64,000 nucleotides of DNA from Methylophilaceae bacterium (lineage in GTDB: Bacteria > Pseudomonadota > Gammaproteobacteria > Burkholderiales > Methylophilaceae): assembly GCA_028355955.1 (NCBI GenBank), contig JAOMTQ010000005.1, positions 36,163 to 100,162 on the forward strand. Reading direction: 5' to 3'. Both the position numbers and the translations under genes were made by a program. The notes under the pieces are model-generated. The model was not told where the DNA came from and did not search any database. It saw nothing but the letters and a program-made list of their open reading frames with translations. Shown in pieces: positions 1 to 7,874 of the stretch (position 1 is its first letter; each line of letters starts with the position of its first letter).

Positions 1-1
1 A

Positions 2-1384
2 AATTTTGATGACGATGAAATTAGATTTGGGATAGCCCAAAAACCTCAACAACTTGACCCAAGGTTCCAATCAGATGCTGCGTCAAAAAAACTATCATAC
101 TTAATTTATACTCCTTTCATCTATCTGGATGATGAGTTCCTACCAAGATCAAATGTTGTTGAGTTTGAGAAAAAGAATGACCTTCAATACGTTTTTCAGT
201 TAAAGAAAAACTTACCTAGTTTTAGTGAGGGAAATACTTTAAATATTAACGATATGATAAGCACCATTCAGAATTTAAAAAACCTTTCTACCTCACCATA
301 TTTTCAACAGCTAAAGAATATAAGGTCCGTTGAAAAGGTATCGGATAATATTTTTTTCATTCACCTTTTAAAAAATGAACCCAATTTTTTATCACAGCTT
401 AATTTTTTTATTCTCCCTGAAAAATTATTAAAAAAAAATCATAATTTTTCTATAAGCCCATTAGGGTCAGGTCTTTTTAGAATGACAAAGAGCTCGCCTT
501 ATATTGAATTAATAAGACGCAAGGATAATCAAAGAATTAATTTAATCGAAATTAAAGATCCCACGGTGCGCGTATTAAAACTAATAAATGGTGAAATAGA
601 TTTAATACAAAATGACCTTCCTTTTGAAATGATAAAAGTGATTCAAGATAATGAAAATTTAAATACGATTTCAAGCTTTGGATCAAATGTTTCTTATATT
701 GGGTTTAATTTTAAGGACAAGTATCTTAAAAATATACAATTTAGGAGGGGGCTATCATTAGCTATTAACCAAAGGGAAATCTTAGAGTTTTTTTTACCTC
801 AAAAATCAAGACTTTCACAGCAAATCCTACCCCCGGAGCATTGGGCCAGTATTGATATAAGAGACAATAATTTTGATCCTGATGAGGCAAGAAAATTAAT
901 CTCACAGATTGATATACCAAAACCAATTAAACTGGTTCTAAAGACTTCGACTGATCCATTTAGAGTAAAGATTGCAACAATTATCCAGAAACAACTAAAA
1001 GATGTAGGTATTGATTTAAAGATAAAATCATTAGACTGGGGCACTTTCTTCAGAGACATCCAGTCGGGTAATTTCCAGCTATATACATTAACCTGGGTGG
1101 GTATCACTAATCCTGATATCTATTTTAAAATTTTTTCCTCAACTCAATTACATCCTAAAGGACTTAATAGGGGTCAGTATACAAATAAAAAGATGGATCA
1201 GCTTTTATCGGAGGCAATAGAAAAAAATGTTTGGAATAAGGTAATATTGAAGGCTTACCGAGATAAAGGGCTGATTCCATTATGGTATGAGGGTGGATTT
1301 GCTGCTTTTAGAAAAAATATCTCAGATTATAAACTTGCATTTGATGGTAGCTGGAATGGGTTGGATGGGATTAAAAAAAATTAA
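2..1384 (+). CDS. Peptide ABC transporter substrate-binding protein (SBP_bac_5), 5'-truncated
   Basis: The frame is open from the first bases of the window, so the start codon and signal peptide lie upstream and 460 C-terminal residues are visible. Residues like LDPRFQSDAASKKLSYLIYT near the window start match the usual beginning of mature family-5 solute-binding proteins (DppA/OppA/MppA type). An internal ATG at 254 is not a plausible start. The gene is followed, with overlap, by a YkuD-domain gene and then by two DppB/DppC-type permeases, so it should supply the binding protein for that importer. Family 5 proteins bind di- and oligopeptides, murein peptides or nickel complexes. The adjoining YkuD and nagZ genes make murein peptide the best guess (inference). 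Confidence 0.85.
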   Translation, partial: NFDDDEIRFGIAQKPQQLDPRFQSDAASKKLSYLIYTPFIYLDDEFLPRSNVVEFEKKNDLQYVFQLKKNLPSFSEGNTLNINDMISTIQNLKNLSTSPYFQQLKNIRSVEKVSDNIFFIHLLKNEPNFLSQLNFFILPEKLLKKNHNFSISPLGSGLFRMTKSSPYIELIRRKDNQRINLIEIKDPTVRVLKLINGEIDLIQNDLPFEMIKVIQDNENLNTISSFGSNVSYIGFNFKDKYLKNIQFRRGLSLAINQREILEFFLPQKSRLSQQILPPEHWASIDIRDNNFDPDEARKLISQIDIPKPIKLVLKTSTDPFRVKIATIIQKQLKDVGIDLKIKSLDWGTFFRDIQSGNFQLYTLTWVGITNPDIYFKIFSSTQLHPKGLNRGQYTNKKMDQLLSEAIEKNVWNKVILKAYRDKGLIPLWYEGGFAAFRKNISDYKLAFDGSWNGLDGIKKN

Positions 1385-1868
1385 TAGCACATATATCAAT
1401 GTCTCAATAAAAAAACAGAATTTATCTTTTTTTGAGAAAGGCATCCTAATGAAACGCTTTTCAATTTCCACAGCAAAAAGAGGTGTTGGCCAACAAAAGA
1501 ATAGCTTTAAAACACCTTTAGGAAAGCATATCGTCAGAGCTAAAATAGGGGATACACTTCCTATTTTTACCGTATTTTCAGCTCGAAGACCAACAAATGA
1601 AATTTGTACTGACGAATCTCATTTATCTGAGCCTCAAAAAGATTGGATTTTATCAAGAATTATTTGGTTATCAGGGTGTGAGGTTGGCATTAACCGCTTA
1701 GGAGATGTTGATACTATGCAAAGATATATATATATCCACGGTACTCCATACGAGAAAGACTTAGGACATCCTGCTTCTGAGGGGTGCATTAGAATGGGAA
1801 ATAGGGATGTAATTGAACTTTTTAATCTTGTATCGCTAGGAACTAGTGTCTTTATCAATGAGAATTAA
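1365..1868 (+). CDS. Leaderless YkuD-domain L,D-transpeptidase / L,D-carboxypeptidase
   Basis: A 167-residue protein made almost entirely of one YkuD domain. The conserved His (HGT, about residue 125) and the catalytic SEGC-I-R-M motif with Cys at about 141 are both present. The ATG at 1365 overlaps the preceding binding-protein gene by 20 bases. A longer start at 1287 would overlap by 98 bases and adds no conserved sequence. No signal peptide or membrane segment is visible, so the enzyme is probably cytoplasmic. Secreted YkuD enzymes crosslink peptidoglycan, while some leaderless members (Acinetobacter ElsL is the known case) trim murein tetrapeptide to tripeptide during recycling. Its place inside a peptide-uptake operon ahead of nagZ favours the second role (inference). 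Confidence 0.85.
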   Translation: MGLKKINSTYINVSIKKQNLSFFEKGILMKRFSISTAKRGVGQQKNSFKTPLGKHIVRAKIGDTLPIFTVFSARRPTNEICTDESHLSEPQKDWILSRIIWLSGCEVGINRLGDVDTMQRYIYIHGTPYEKDLGHPASEGCIRMGNRDVIELFNLVSLGTSVFINEN

Positions 1869-1870
1869 TT

Positions 1871-2776
1871 TTGCTTAAGCTTCTCTTGACAAGTGTTTGC
1901 CAAATTTTTGGTATTTTTCTCATAACTTTTTTAATACTTCATCTTATACCTGGAGATCCTATCTTAGTCATGATGGGGGAGTCATCCTCATTGGCGGACC
2001 AAGAAAAATTAAGAAGTGAGCTAGGTCTTGATAAGTCTATTATTGAGCAAATGATCAATTCAATTGGTCAGTTAGCTCAAGGTAATTTTGGGACATCAAT
2101 TCTAACTAATATGCCGATTAAACCTCAATTATTCGATGCCATGAAGAACACCTATACTCTTGCTTCTTTGGCATTAGGTATTGCAATTTTTTTTGGTTTT
2201 ATAGGCGGTATTCTGGCGGCCAAATTTCAAGGGAGTTATATTGATAGGTGCATCACTAATGTCAGTTTATTTTTTATCTCTATCCCTCATTTTTTTCTCG
2301 GACCATTATTAATTTTAATGATATCTATTTATTTAGGCTGGCTTCCTGTGAGTGGGATGGAGAGTAAATATGCAATTATTTTACCAGCACTTACTCTCGC
2401 ACTTGGGCTGCTTGCAGTAATTATTAAAATGACAAGAAATTCTATGCTTGAGATTATTAATTCAGATGTAGTAAGAACAGCAAGAGCAAAAGGGTTAGGG
2501 GAGATAGCAATAACTTTGCACCATATGTTTAGGTTAGTATTGATTCCTTTAATTACCATCATCGGCATGCAGTTTGGTTCATTATTATCAGGTGCAGTTA
2601 TTACAGAAACAATTTTTAGCTGGGACGGTTTAGGGAGACTATTAGTTACATCTATCCAAACAAGAGATTATCCAGTTACTCAAGCCTGTATTTTGATTAT
2701 TGCATCATCATACGTCTTTATTAATTTTTTAACTGAAGTTGCTTATCGGTTTTTAGATCCAAGAATGAGGCATTAA
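1871..2776 (+). CDS. Peptide ABC transporter permease, DppB/OppB type
   Basis: A 301-residue inner-membrane permease starting at a TTG two bases after the stop of the YkuD gene. The N-terminus has the typical TFLILHLIPGDP segment, followed by the LRSELGLDKS region and about six hydrophobic segments. The EAA-type loop that contacts the ATPase is seen as RTARAKGLGEIA at about residues 196-207. Length is normal for DppB proteins. It would pair with the next gene to form the membrane channel. No ATP-binding subunit gene is present downstream, so that subunit must be encoded upstream of the window or elsewhere. Confidence 0.9.
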   Translation: MLKLLLTSVCQIFGIFLITFLILHLIPGDPILVMMGESSSLADQEKLRSELGLDKSIIEQMINSIGQLAQGNFGTSILTNMPIKPQLFDAMKNTYTLASLALGIAIFFGFIGGILAAKFQGSYIDRCITNVSLFFISIPHFFLGPLLILMISIYLGWLPVSGMESKYAIILPALTLALGLLAVIIKMTRNSMLEIINSDVVRTARAKGLGEIAITLHHMFRLVLIPLITIIGMQFGSLLSGAVITETIFSWDGLGRLLVTSIQTRDYPVTQACILIIASSYVFINFLTEVAYRFLDPRMRH

Positions 2777-2780
2777 GGAT

Positions 2781-3569
2781 ATGAAGCAAGTTGCCATAGC
2801 GATAATTTTATTTTGGTTTTCCTCGCTTATTTACAAGATTTTGAGTGGCTATGATTCAAGCATTATGCAGGTAGATGAAATTCTTGCTACCCCAAATTTT
2901 ACTTACTGGTTTGGTAAGGATGATTTTGGTCGAGATATTTATTTTAGGTTAGTTGATGGATTTATTAATTCATTTCTAATTATTTTTTGCGTTACGTTTA
3001 TTTCAAGCATTTCAGGAATATTAATAGGTGTGCTTTCAGGATATATAGGAGGAAGATTAGATCAGGTAATAAAATTTATAACGACCCTTTTTATGTCTTT
3101 TCCTGGGATTCTCCTAGCGATTGCATTTGCAGCCATACTATCTCCAGGAAAATTAAATTTAATCATTGCTCTTTCCATTGGAGGTTGGGTCGGCTATGCA
3201 AGGTTAGCAAGGGCACAAACTTTACTTGTTAAAGAGCAAGATTTTGTAAGGGCATCACAATCAATGGGAAGCTCAAAATCGAGAACAATTTTTCATCATG
3301 TCCTGCCTGCATTATCAACCCCTATGATCGTGGAGGCTACTTATGCTGTGGCAGGTTTAATTATTGCTGAAGCGAGTCTCTCATTTTTAGGTCTTGGGTT
3401 GCAGGCACCTGAAGCCTCTTTGGGTGGGATGATGAGAGATAGTGTTCGCTATCTTCTGGCTTCACCACATTATGCAATTATTGTTGGTGCAAGCATAATG
3501 TCTATGGTCTTTGCAATCAATTTTTTTGGAGATTTTCTTCATAAATTTTGGGGAATTAAGGACAATTGA
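2781..3569 (+). CDS. Peptide ABC transporter permease, DppC/OppC type
   Basis: A 262-residue permease with an early FGKDDFGRDIYFRL segment, which is the DppC hallmark, and an EAA loop FVRASQSMGSSKSRTIFHHV followed by the conserved AEASLSFLGLGLQAP stretch. It follows the DppB-type gene by four bases, and an AAGGA lies just before the ATG. It is slightly shorter than many DppC proteins, mainly at the N-terminus, where the usual long first cytoplasmic segment is reduced. It is predicted to act in the inner membrane as the second half of the peptide importer. Confidence 0.9.
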   Translation: MKQVAIAIILFWFSSLIYKILSGYDSSIMQVDEILATPNFTYWFGKDDFGRDIYFRLVDGFINSFLIIFCVTFISSISGILIGVLSGYIGGRLDQVIKFITTLFMSFPGILLAIAFAAILSPGKLNLIIALSIGGWVGYARLARAQTLLVKEQDFVRASQSMGSSKSRTIFHHVLPALSTPMIVEATYAVAGLIIAEASLSFLGLGLQAPEASLGGMMRDSVRYLLASPHYAIIVGASIMSMVFAINFFGDFLHKFWGIKDN

Positions 3570-3601
3570 GGAATTTATTTTTTTAACTGGATAAAATTAA
3601 T

Positions 3602-4642
3602 ATGACATGTCTAATGATTGATATAGATTCAACTGAGCTTTCTTATAAAGATGAAGAAAGACTGCAGAATAAATTGGTCGGTGGCGTAATTCTCTTTTCA
3701 AGAAACTATAAAAGTCAAAAACAAATTAAAGCCCTGACGGCATCAATTAGGAAAATTAAGAAAAACATCCTTATTGCGGTAGACCATGAAGGAGGGCGAG
3801 TTCAGAGGTTTCGAGAGGAATTTACTCATATTCCAGATATGGCTCTTTTAGGACAGATTTATGATGAAAATGCGATTGAAGGTATAAGGTTTGCTAAATT
3901 GTGCGGTCAGCTCATTGCCTATGAGTTAGGAGATTGTGATATCGATTTTAGCTTTACGCCAGTTCTTGATATAAATTTTGGGACTAGCTCTATTATTGGC
4001 GATCGTTCTTTTCATCAACAAGCTAAACCAATTGTAGAGTTAGCATCATCTCTTGTGGAGGGATTAAATTTAGGTGGCATGAAAAGTGTAGGTAAGCATT
4101 TTCCTGGACATGGATTCATCAAGGCTGATACACATCTAGAAAGTGCAAATGACAAGAGATCACTTGAAGAAATTCAAAGAAAAGATATGAGTATTTTTGA
4201 TGAAATGATTAAAAAAAATATTGCAGGTATCATGCCTTCTCATGTTATTTATTCTAGTTGTGATTCAAAGCCCGCTGGTTTTTCTCAATTCTGGTTAGAA
4301 GGACAACTTAGAAAGCATTTAAATTTTAGTGGGGCTATTTTTTCAGATGATATGGGCATGAAGGCAGCACAAATCTTTGAAAAGGATATAGTTTTTAGAG
4401 TCAGAAAATGCTTGGAGGCTGGTTGTGATATGGTTTTAGTCTGCAATCAGGCTGATGATGTTGATAATGTGCTTAACAAACTTTCATGGATTCAAGATTC
4501 TGTCTCGATAAAGAGGTTATTAAATATGCACCGTGTTAATCATAAAAATACTGAAAGGGATTCAAGTCAATTAAACTTTAGTTATGAAGACGCTAAAAAA
4601 GGCATTAAAGAACTTCAGAAACTAGGAAAAAAATTTAAATAA
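3602..4642 (+). CDS. nagZ: Beta-N-acetylhexosaminidase NagZ
   Basis: Glycoside hydrolase family 3 enzyme of the NagZ type. It removes N-acetylglucosamine from GlcNAc-anhydro-MurNAc peptides in the cytoplasm during cell-wall recycling. The KHFPGHG signature is at about residues 165-171, and the SDDMGM motif carrying the catalytic Asp is at about 248-253. The N-terminal LVGGVILFSRNY is typical of the family. Length (346) is normal, and there is no signal peptide, as expected for a cytoplasmic enzyme. It lies 32 bases behind the peptide permease gene on the same strand, so it probably belongs to the same transcription unit, which supports a murein-recycling function for that transporter. Confidence 0.95.
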   Translation: MTCLMIDIDSTELSYKDEERLQNKLVGGVILFSRNYKSQKQIKALTASIRKIKKNILIAVDHEGGRVQRFREEFTHIPDMALLGQIYDENAIEGIRFAKLCGQLIAYELGDCDIDFSFTPVLDINFGTSSIIGDRSFHQQAKPIVELASSLVEGLNLGGMKSVGKHFPGHGFIKADTHLESANDKRSLEEIQRKDMSIFDEMIKKNIAGIMPSHVIYSSCDSKPAGFSQFWLEGQLRKHLNFSGAIFSDDMGMKAAQIFEKDIVFRVRKCLEAGCDMVLVCNQADDVDNVLNKLSWIQDSVSIKRLLNMHRVNHKNTERDSSQLNFSYEDAKKGIKELQKLGKKFK

Positions 4643-4657
4643 TTTAAGGCAAATTAC

Positions 4658-4686
4658 TTGAACTTTAGTGATATTGCCCTTATCCT
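4658..4686 (+). promoter_or_regulatory. Candidate sigma-70 promoter of the Bax-inhibitor-type gene
   Basis: TTGAAC at 4658-4663 and TATCCT at 4681-4686 are separated by 17 bases, ending about 40 bases before the ATG at 4729. This is visual matching only. Confidence 0.4.
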
Positions 4687-4728
4687 ATTATTGTGATTAA
4701 ATTTTTTAAATAAGGATAAATAAATATA

Positions 4729-5415
4729 ATGGCAAATAATTTTAACGTTGCAAGTCAGTCAGCTTCTGAGCTTTCAACAAATAAAGTTTTAAGGAATACA
4801 TACGCACTATTAGGTTTTTCATTAATTCCAACACTTATTGGCGCTCTCATGGGAATGTCAATGAACTTCGGTTTTGCAGCGCAAAGCCCCATTTTATTTT
4901 TTATTATTACGTTGGGTGCTATGTTCGGAATGTTTTATTTAATTAGAGCCAATAGAAACAGCAGTTTAGGTGTTGTATTCTTGCTCGGCTTGACCTTTTT
5001 AATGGGTATTCTCTTAGGCCCAATCTTACAGGTCGCCTTTAGTTTAAGTAATGGCGGTCAGATTGTTGGATTAGCTGCAGGTGGAACTGCTACAATTTTT
5101 CTTGTTCTTTCAGGCATAGCCACAACTAGTAAAAGAGATTTTTCATTTATGGGCAAATTCCTCATGATAGGATTGTTGCTGCTTATACTTGCAATGGTCG
5201 TAAATATATTCTTTCAAATACCAGCAATGTCACTAGCAATTTCAGGGATCGCAGTATTAATATTCTCTGGTTTTATTCTTTATGATGTGAATAGGATTGT
5301 TAGAGGTGGCGAAACAAATTATATTATGGCTACGCTAGCGCTTTATCTAAATATCTATAATCTATTTGTCCATTTACTGCATATTTTAATGGCCTTAATG
5401 GGTAATAGAGATTAG
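4729..5415 (+). CDS. Bax inhibitor-1 / YccA family membrane protein
   Basis: A 228-residue inner-membrane protein with about seven hydrophobic segments and a short polar N-terminus rich in Asn, Ser and Gln. It has the family-like GFILYDVNRI segment at about residues 181-190 and a C-terminal LYLNIYNLFVHLLHIL helix. YccA-type members in Proteobacteria bind and restrain the FtsH protease, while other members act as proton-sensitive calcium leak channels. Which applies here cannot be told from sequence. It appears to be a single-gene transcription unit with its own promoter and a strong terminator at 5431-5464. Confidence 0.9.
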   Translation: MANNFNVASQSASELSTNKVLRNTYALLGFSLIPTLIGALMGMSMNFGFAAQSPILFFIITLGAMFGMFYLIRANRNSSLGVVFLLGLTFLMGILLGPILQVAFSLSNGGQIVGLAAGGTATIFLVLSGIATTSKRDFSFMGKFLMIGLLLLILAMVVNIFFQIPAMSLAISGIAVLIFSGFILYDVNRIVRGGETNYIMATLALYLNIYNLFVHLLHILMALMGNRD

Positions 5416-5430
5416 ATTTAATATTTTATA

Positions 5431-5464
5431 AAAAACCGTACAAAATTATGTGCGGTTTTTTTTT
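5431..5464. terminator. Rho-independent terminator, bidirectional, overlapping the tadA 3' end
   Basis: Stem AAAAACCGTAC / GTGCGGTTTTT with an 8-base loop, A-rich on one side and a T run on the other. It ends the Bax-inhibitor-type gene on the plus strand. Its right arm and T tract encode the last residues (about NRT plus preceding Lys codons) of tadA on the minus strand. Confidence 0.8.
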
Positions 5465-5919
5465 GCTCTTTTTGCTTGAAAAAATTTCTGAAGTAAATCT
5501 GCTGACTCTCTACTAAGAATTCCTTTATGAAAATTACAATGATGATTAAAAGATTTATTAATTGTAAGGTCAGTTACCCCACCACAAACTCCAGTTTTAA
5601 GATCACTTGCGGCGTAGTAAACATTTCTTATTCTTGCGTGGAGTATTGCACCTAAACACATTAAACATGGTTCAAGGGTGACAAATAAATCACAATTAAC
5701 TAATCGATAATTCTTTATTTTTTCTCCAGCTTCTTGTATTGCAATAATTTCAGCATGAGCCGTTGCATCAGATTTATTAATAGACTGATTAAAACCTTTC
5801 CCTATAATGGTGTCGTCCAATACCACAATAGCTCCAACTGGAATTTCATCGAGTTTTAGGGCTTTTTTTGCTTGAACAAATGCTTCTCGCATAAAAAATT
5901 CATTTCTATCTGTAATCAT
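5446..5919 (-). CDS. tadA: tRNA-specific adenosine deaminase TadA
   Basis: A zinc-dependent deaminase that converts adenosine-34 to inosine in the tRNA-Arg(ACG) anticodon. The zinc and proton-shuttle motif HAE is at about residues 55-57, and the second zinc motif PCLMC is at 84-88. The intervening ALKLDEIPVGAIVV region is typical. Length is 157 from the first ATG. A second ATG at 5892 (MREAFVQAKKA) gives a 148-residue form and is an equally reasonable start. The 3' end is shared with a terminator hairpin. The neighbouring nitroreductase gene diverges from it. Confidence 0.93.
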   Translation of the reverse strand: MITDRNEFFMREAFVQAKKALKLDEIPVGAIVVLDDTIIGKGFNQSINKSDATAHAEIIAIQEAGEKIKNYRLVNCDLFVTLEPCLMCLGAILHARIRNVYYAASDLKTGVCGGVTDLTINKSFNHHCNFHKGILSRESADLLQKFFQAKRAKKNRT

Positions 5920-6032
5920 TTATTGATAATTTTCATTGACTCTAAAAAAGTAATATACCCTTTAAATTGAATTATAATTGCTAAATTAACTCGATTAAAA
6001 ATATTAAATTTAAATAAGTTGGCGAATCTACA

Positions 6033-6629
6033 ATGAAAAAACTAGCTGAAACGGAAGTTCAAATTGCACCTTTAATTGCAGAACGGTGGAGTCCAAGGGT
6101 CTTTGATCCTGAGTTTGAAATAGATGAAAATTCTATTAAATCAATTCTTGAAGCTGCAAGATGGGCACCATCGTGCTTTGGAGATCAGCCATGGAAATTT
6201 ATTATTTTTCAAAAAAAAGATGCATTACAGTGGGTTAATGCTTTAAATTGCTTATCAGTAGGTAATCAAAATTGGGCAATGGATACCTCTTTACTTATAT
6301 GTGTTTGTGCAAATAAAAAATTTAAGCATAATGACAATGAAAATAAATGGTCCCATTATGATACTGGAGCGGCATCTGAAAACATTTGTCTTCAATCAAC
6401 ATATTTAGGTTTAGCAGCACATCAAATGGGTGGGTTTGATTCTGATAAAATTAGAAATTTAGCAAATATTCCCGTAGAATTCGATGTAATGTCGTTTATA
6501 GCAATTGGAAAACCTCTTACTAAAGAATCAATGACTAATGAAGAAGCTGAAGCAGAAGGATCTGCTAGAAAAAGGCTACAATTAAATGAGATTTATTTTG
6601 AAAATAAATGGGATAACTTTAAGGAGTAA
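6033..6629 (+). CDS. Nitroreductase family protein
   Basis: A 198-residue flavin (FMN) oxidoreductase of the nitroreductase fold. The N-terminal ERWSPRVFDPEFEI and EAARWAPSCFGDQPWKF segments are the FMN-binding start typical of the family, and the C-terminal AIGKP turn is also conserved. The physiological substrate is unknown; such enzymes reduce nitro compounds, quinones or activated aldehydes with NAD(P)H. Its stop codon overlaps the first possible start of the following thioredoxin-like gene, so the two are co-transcribed and the partner may be functionally linked (inference). Confidence 0.88.
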   Translation: MKKLAETEVQIAPLIAERWSPRVFDPEFEIDENSIKSILEAARWAPSCFGDQPWKFIIFQKKDALQWVNALNCLSVGNQNWAMDTSLLICVCANKKFKHNDNENKWSHYDTGAASENICLQSTYLGLAAHQMGGFDSDKIRNLANIPVEFDVMSFIAIGKPLTKESMTNEEAEAEGSARKRLQLNEIYFENKWDNFKE

Positions 6630-6631
6630 TG

Positions 6632-7012
6632 ATGAGCAATTTTGTAACATTAACACAAGATAATTTTAAAAAGACTATTGAGGAAAACGATTTTGTTATC
6701 GTAGATTTCTGGGCTCCATGGTGTGATCCATGCGTAGAATTTACTCCTATCTTTGAAGCTGCAGCAAAAAAAAATAAAGATATTATTTTTGGCATGGTTG
6801 ATATTGAAAAAGATAAAGAAATAGCTGATTATTTTCAAATCAAAGTAATTCCTGGGCTATTAGTTATTCGTGAACGTGCCGGTATTTTTGCACATGATGA
6901 TGGTGAAGTTTCAGCTAAGGCTTTCGATGAGATTATTACTTGGGCTAGAGAGTACGATATGTCTACAGTGAAAGATTATTACAAGAGAGAGAAGTCTGGA
7001 CAGATTAATTAA
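6632..7012 (+). CDS. Thioredoxin-family protein with WCDPC active site
   Basis: A small thioredoxin-fold protein of 126 residues with FWAPWCDPC as active site (about residues 27-35), where the usual Gly of WCGPC is Asp. The conserved cis-Pro region IKVIPGLLVI is present. A C-terminal tail of about 20 residues (YDMSTVKDYYKREK) extends beyond plain thioredoxin. The second ATG at 6632 is chosen because AAGGAG lies five bases before it; the first ATG at 6629 would leave only two bases. No signal peptide is present, so it is cytoplasmic. It overlaps the nlpD stop on the other strand by 8 bases. Confidence 0.88.
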   Translation: MSNFVTLTQDNFKKTIEENDFVIVDFWAPWCDPCVEFTPIFEAAAKKNKDIIFGMVDIEKDKEIADYFQIKVIPGLLVIRERAGIFAHDDGEVSAKAFDEIITWAREYDMSTVKDYYKREKSGQIN

Positions 7013-7871
7013 GTTTTGAATTCAGAAATTTCACTGGGTCAATAGATTTGCCATTCTCCCTAATTTCAAAATGCAACTTAACACTATCGGTGCCTGTCAT
7101 TCCCATGGTACCAATTGACTCCCCCTCAATCACACTTTGTCCTTCTTTAACTAAAATTTCTTCTTGGTAGCCATAAACACTTAAAATATTTTTATCATGT
7201 TTGATTATGGTCATTCTCCCATAACCTTCTAACTCTTCTCCCGCATAGATTACTCTTCCTTTGGCAATTGATCTTATTTGTTGTCCAGGTGCTCCTAAGA
7301 AATCGACTCCCTTTTTTTCCGAAGAGGGATTAAACGCATTAATAGGCTGGCCATTAGTTGGCCATCCCCATTTTTTATACTTTTGATTAGAGATAACTTT
7401 CTTTGTATTTTTTAACGTTTTTTTTGAATAAACCTCTTTGTACGCTTTTGGCCCTTTAACTTCTATTGGATCCCCAAGAATTAATTCAGGTGATGCATCT
7501 TGTTCGGTAATTGCCTCTTCATTATAGGTAGAAATTTCAACTACTTCACTTTCAGGCGCACTCACCTTTTCATCAACTTGAATTTTAATGATATCAAATC
7601 TTAACTGATCACCTTTTTTAACAAAATAAGGCTTTTTGACTCCGTTGGCATTAGCTAATGTTTTATAGTCCACACCACAATTGATACTTATACTAAATAT
7701 AGTTTCTCCCTCTTTAACGGTATAAACATCTGGGCACTTTGAAGCATCTTTTTTAACCTCAACGGGTTTTTCTTGATAACTTTTGTCTACAGGAGCAGGT
7801 TTTTGAGCAGCACATCCATAAAGAAGAACTAGGACCCATAAAATTAAATTATATTTTAAGTGATGATTCAT
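7005..7871 (-). CDS. nlpD: NlpD-like lipoprotein, LysM plus degenerate LytM (M23) domain
   Basis: A 288-residue lipoprotein. The N-terminal signal ends in the lipobox LLYGC with Cys at about 20. A LysM peptidoglycan-binding domain follows at about 47-94 (DVYTVKEGETIFSIS), then a linker and a LytM/M23 domain at about 170-285. The metal-binding His of the HxxxD motif is missing (KKGVDFLG), and the HxH motif is reduced to KLHFEIR. It is therefore probably not a hydrolase but an activator of the cell-division amidase AmiC, as E. coli NlpD is. It lies directly behind surE, as in many Proteobacteria, although rpoS does not follow here. Confidence 0.9.
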   Translation of the reverse strand: MNHHLKYNLILWVLVLLYGCAAQKPAPVDKSYQEKPVEVKKDASKCPDVYTVKEGETIFSISINCGVDYKTLANANGVKKPYFVKKGDQLRFDIIKIQVDEKVSAPESEVVEISTYNEEAITEQDASPELILGDPIEVKGPKAYKEVYSKKTLKNTKKVISNQKYKKWGWPTNGQPINAFNPSSEKKGVDFLGAPGQQIRSIAKGRVIYAGEELEGYGRMTIIKHDKNILSVYGYQEEILVKEGQSVIEGESIGTMGMTGTDSVKLHFEIRENGKSIDPVKFLNSKLN

Positions 7872-7874
7872 TAT

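Noticed and set aside
1..4642. Phage lysis cassette (YkuD enzyme plus glycosidase)
   Set aside because: The neighbours are a peptide importer and cytoplasmic NagZ; no holin, tail or integrase genes are present.
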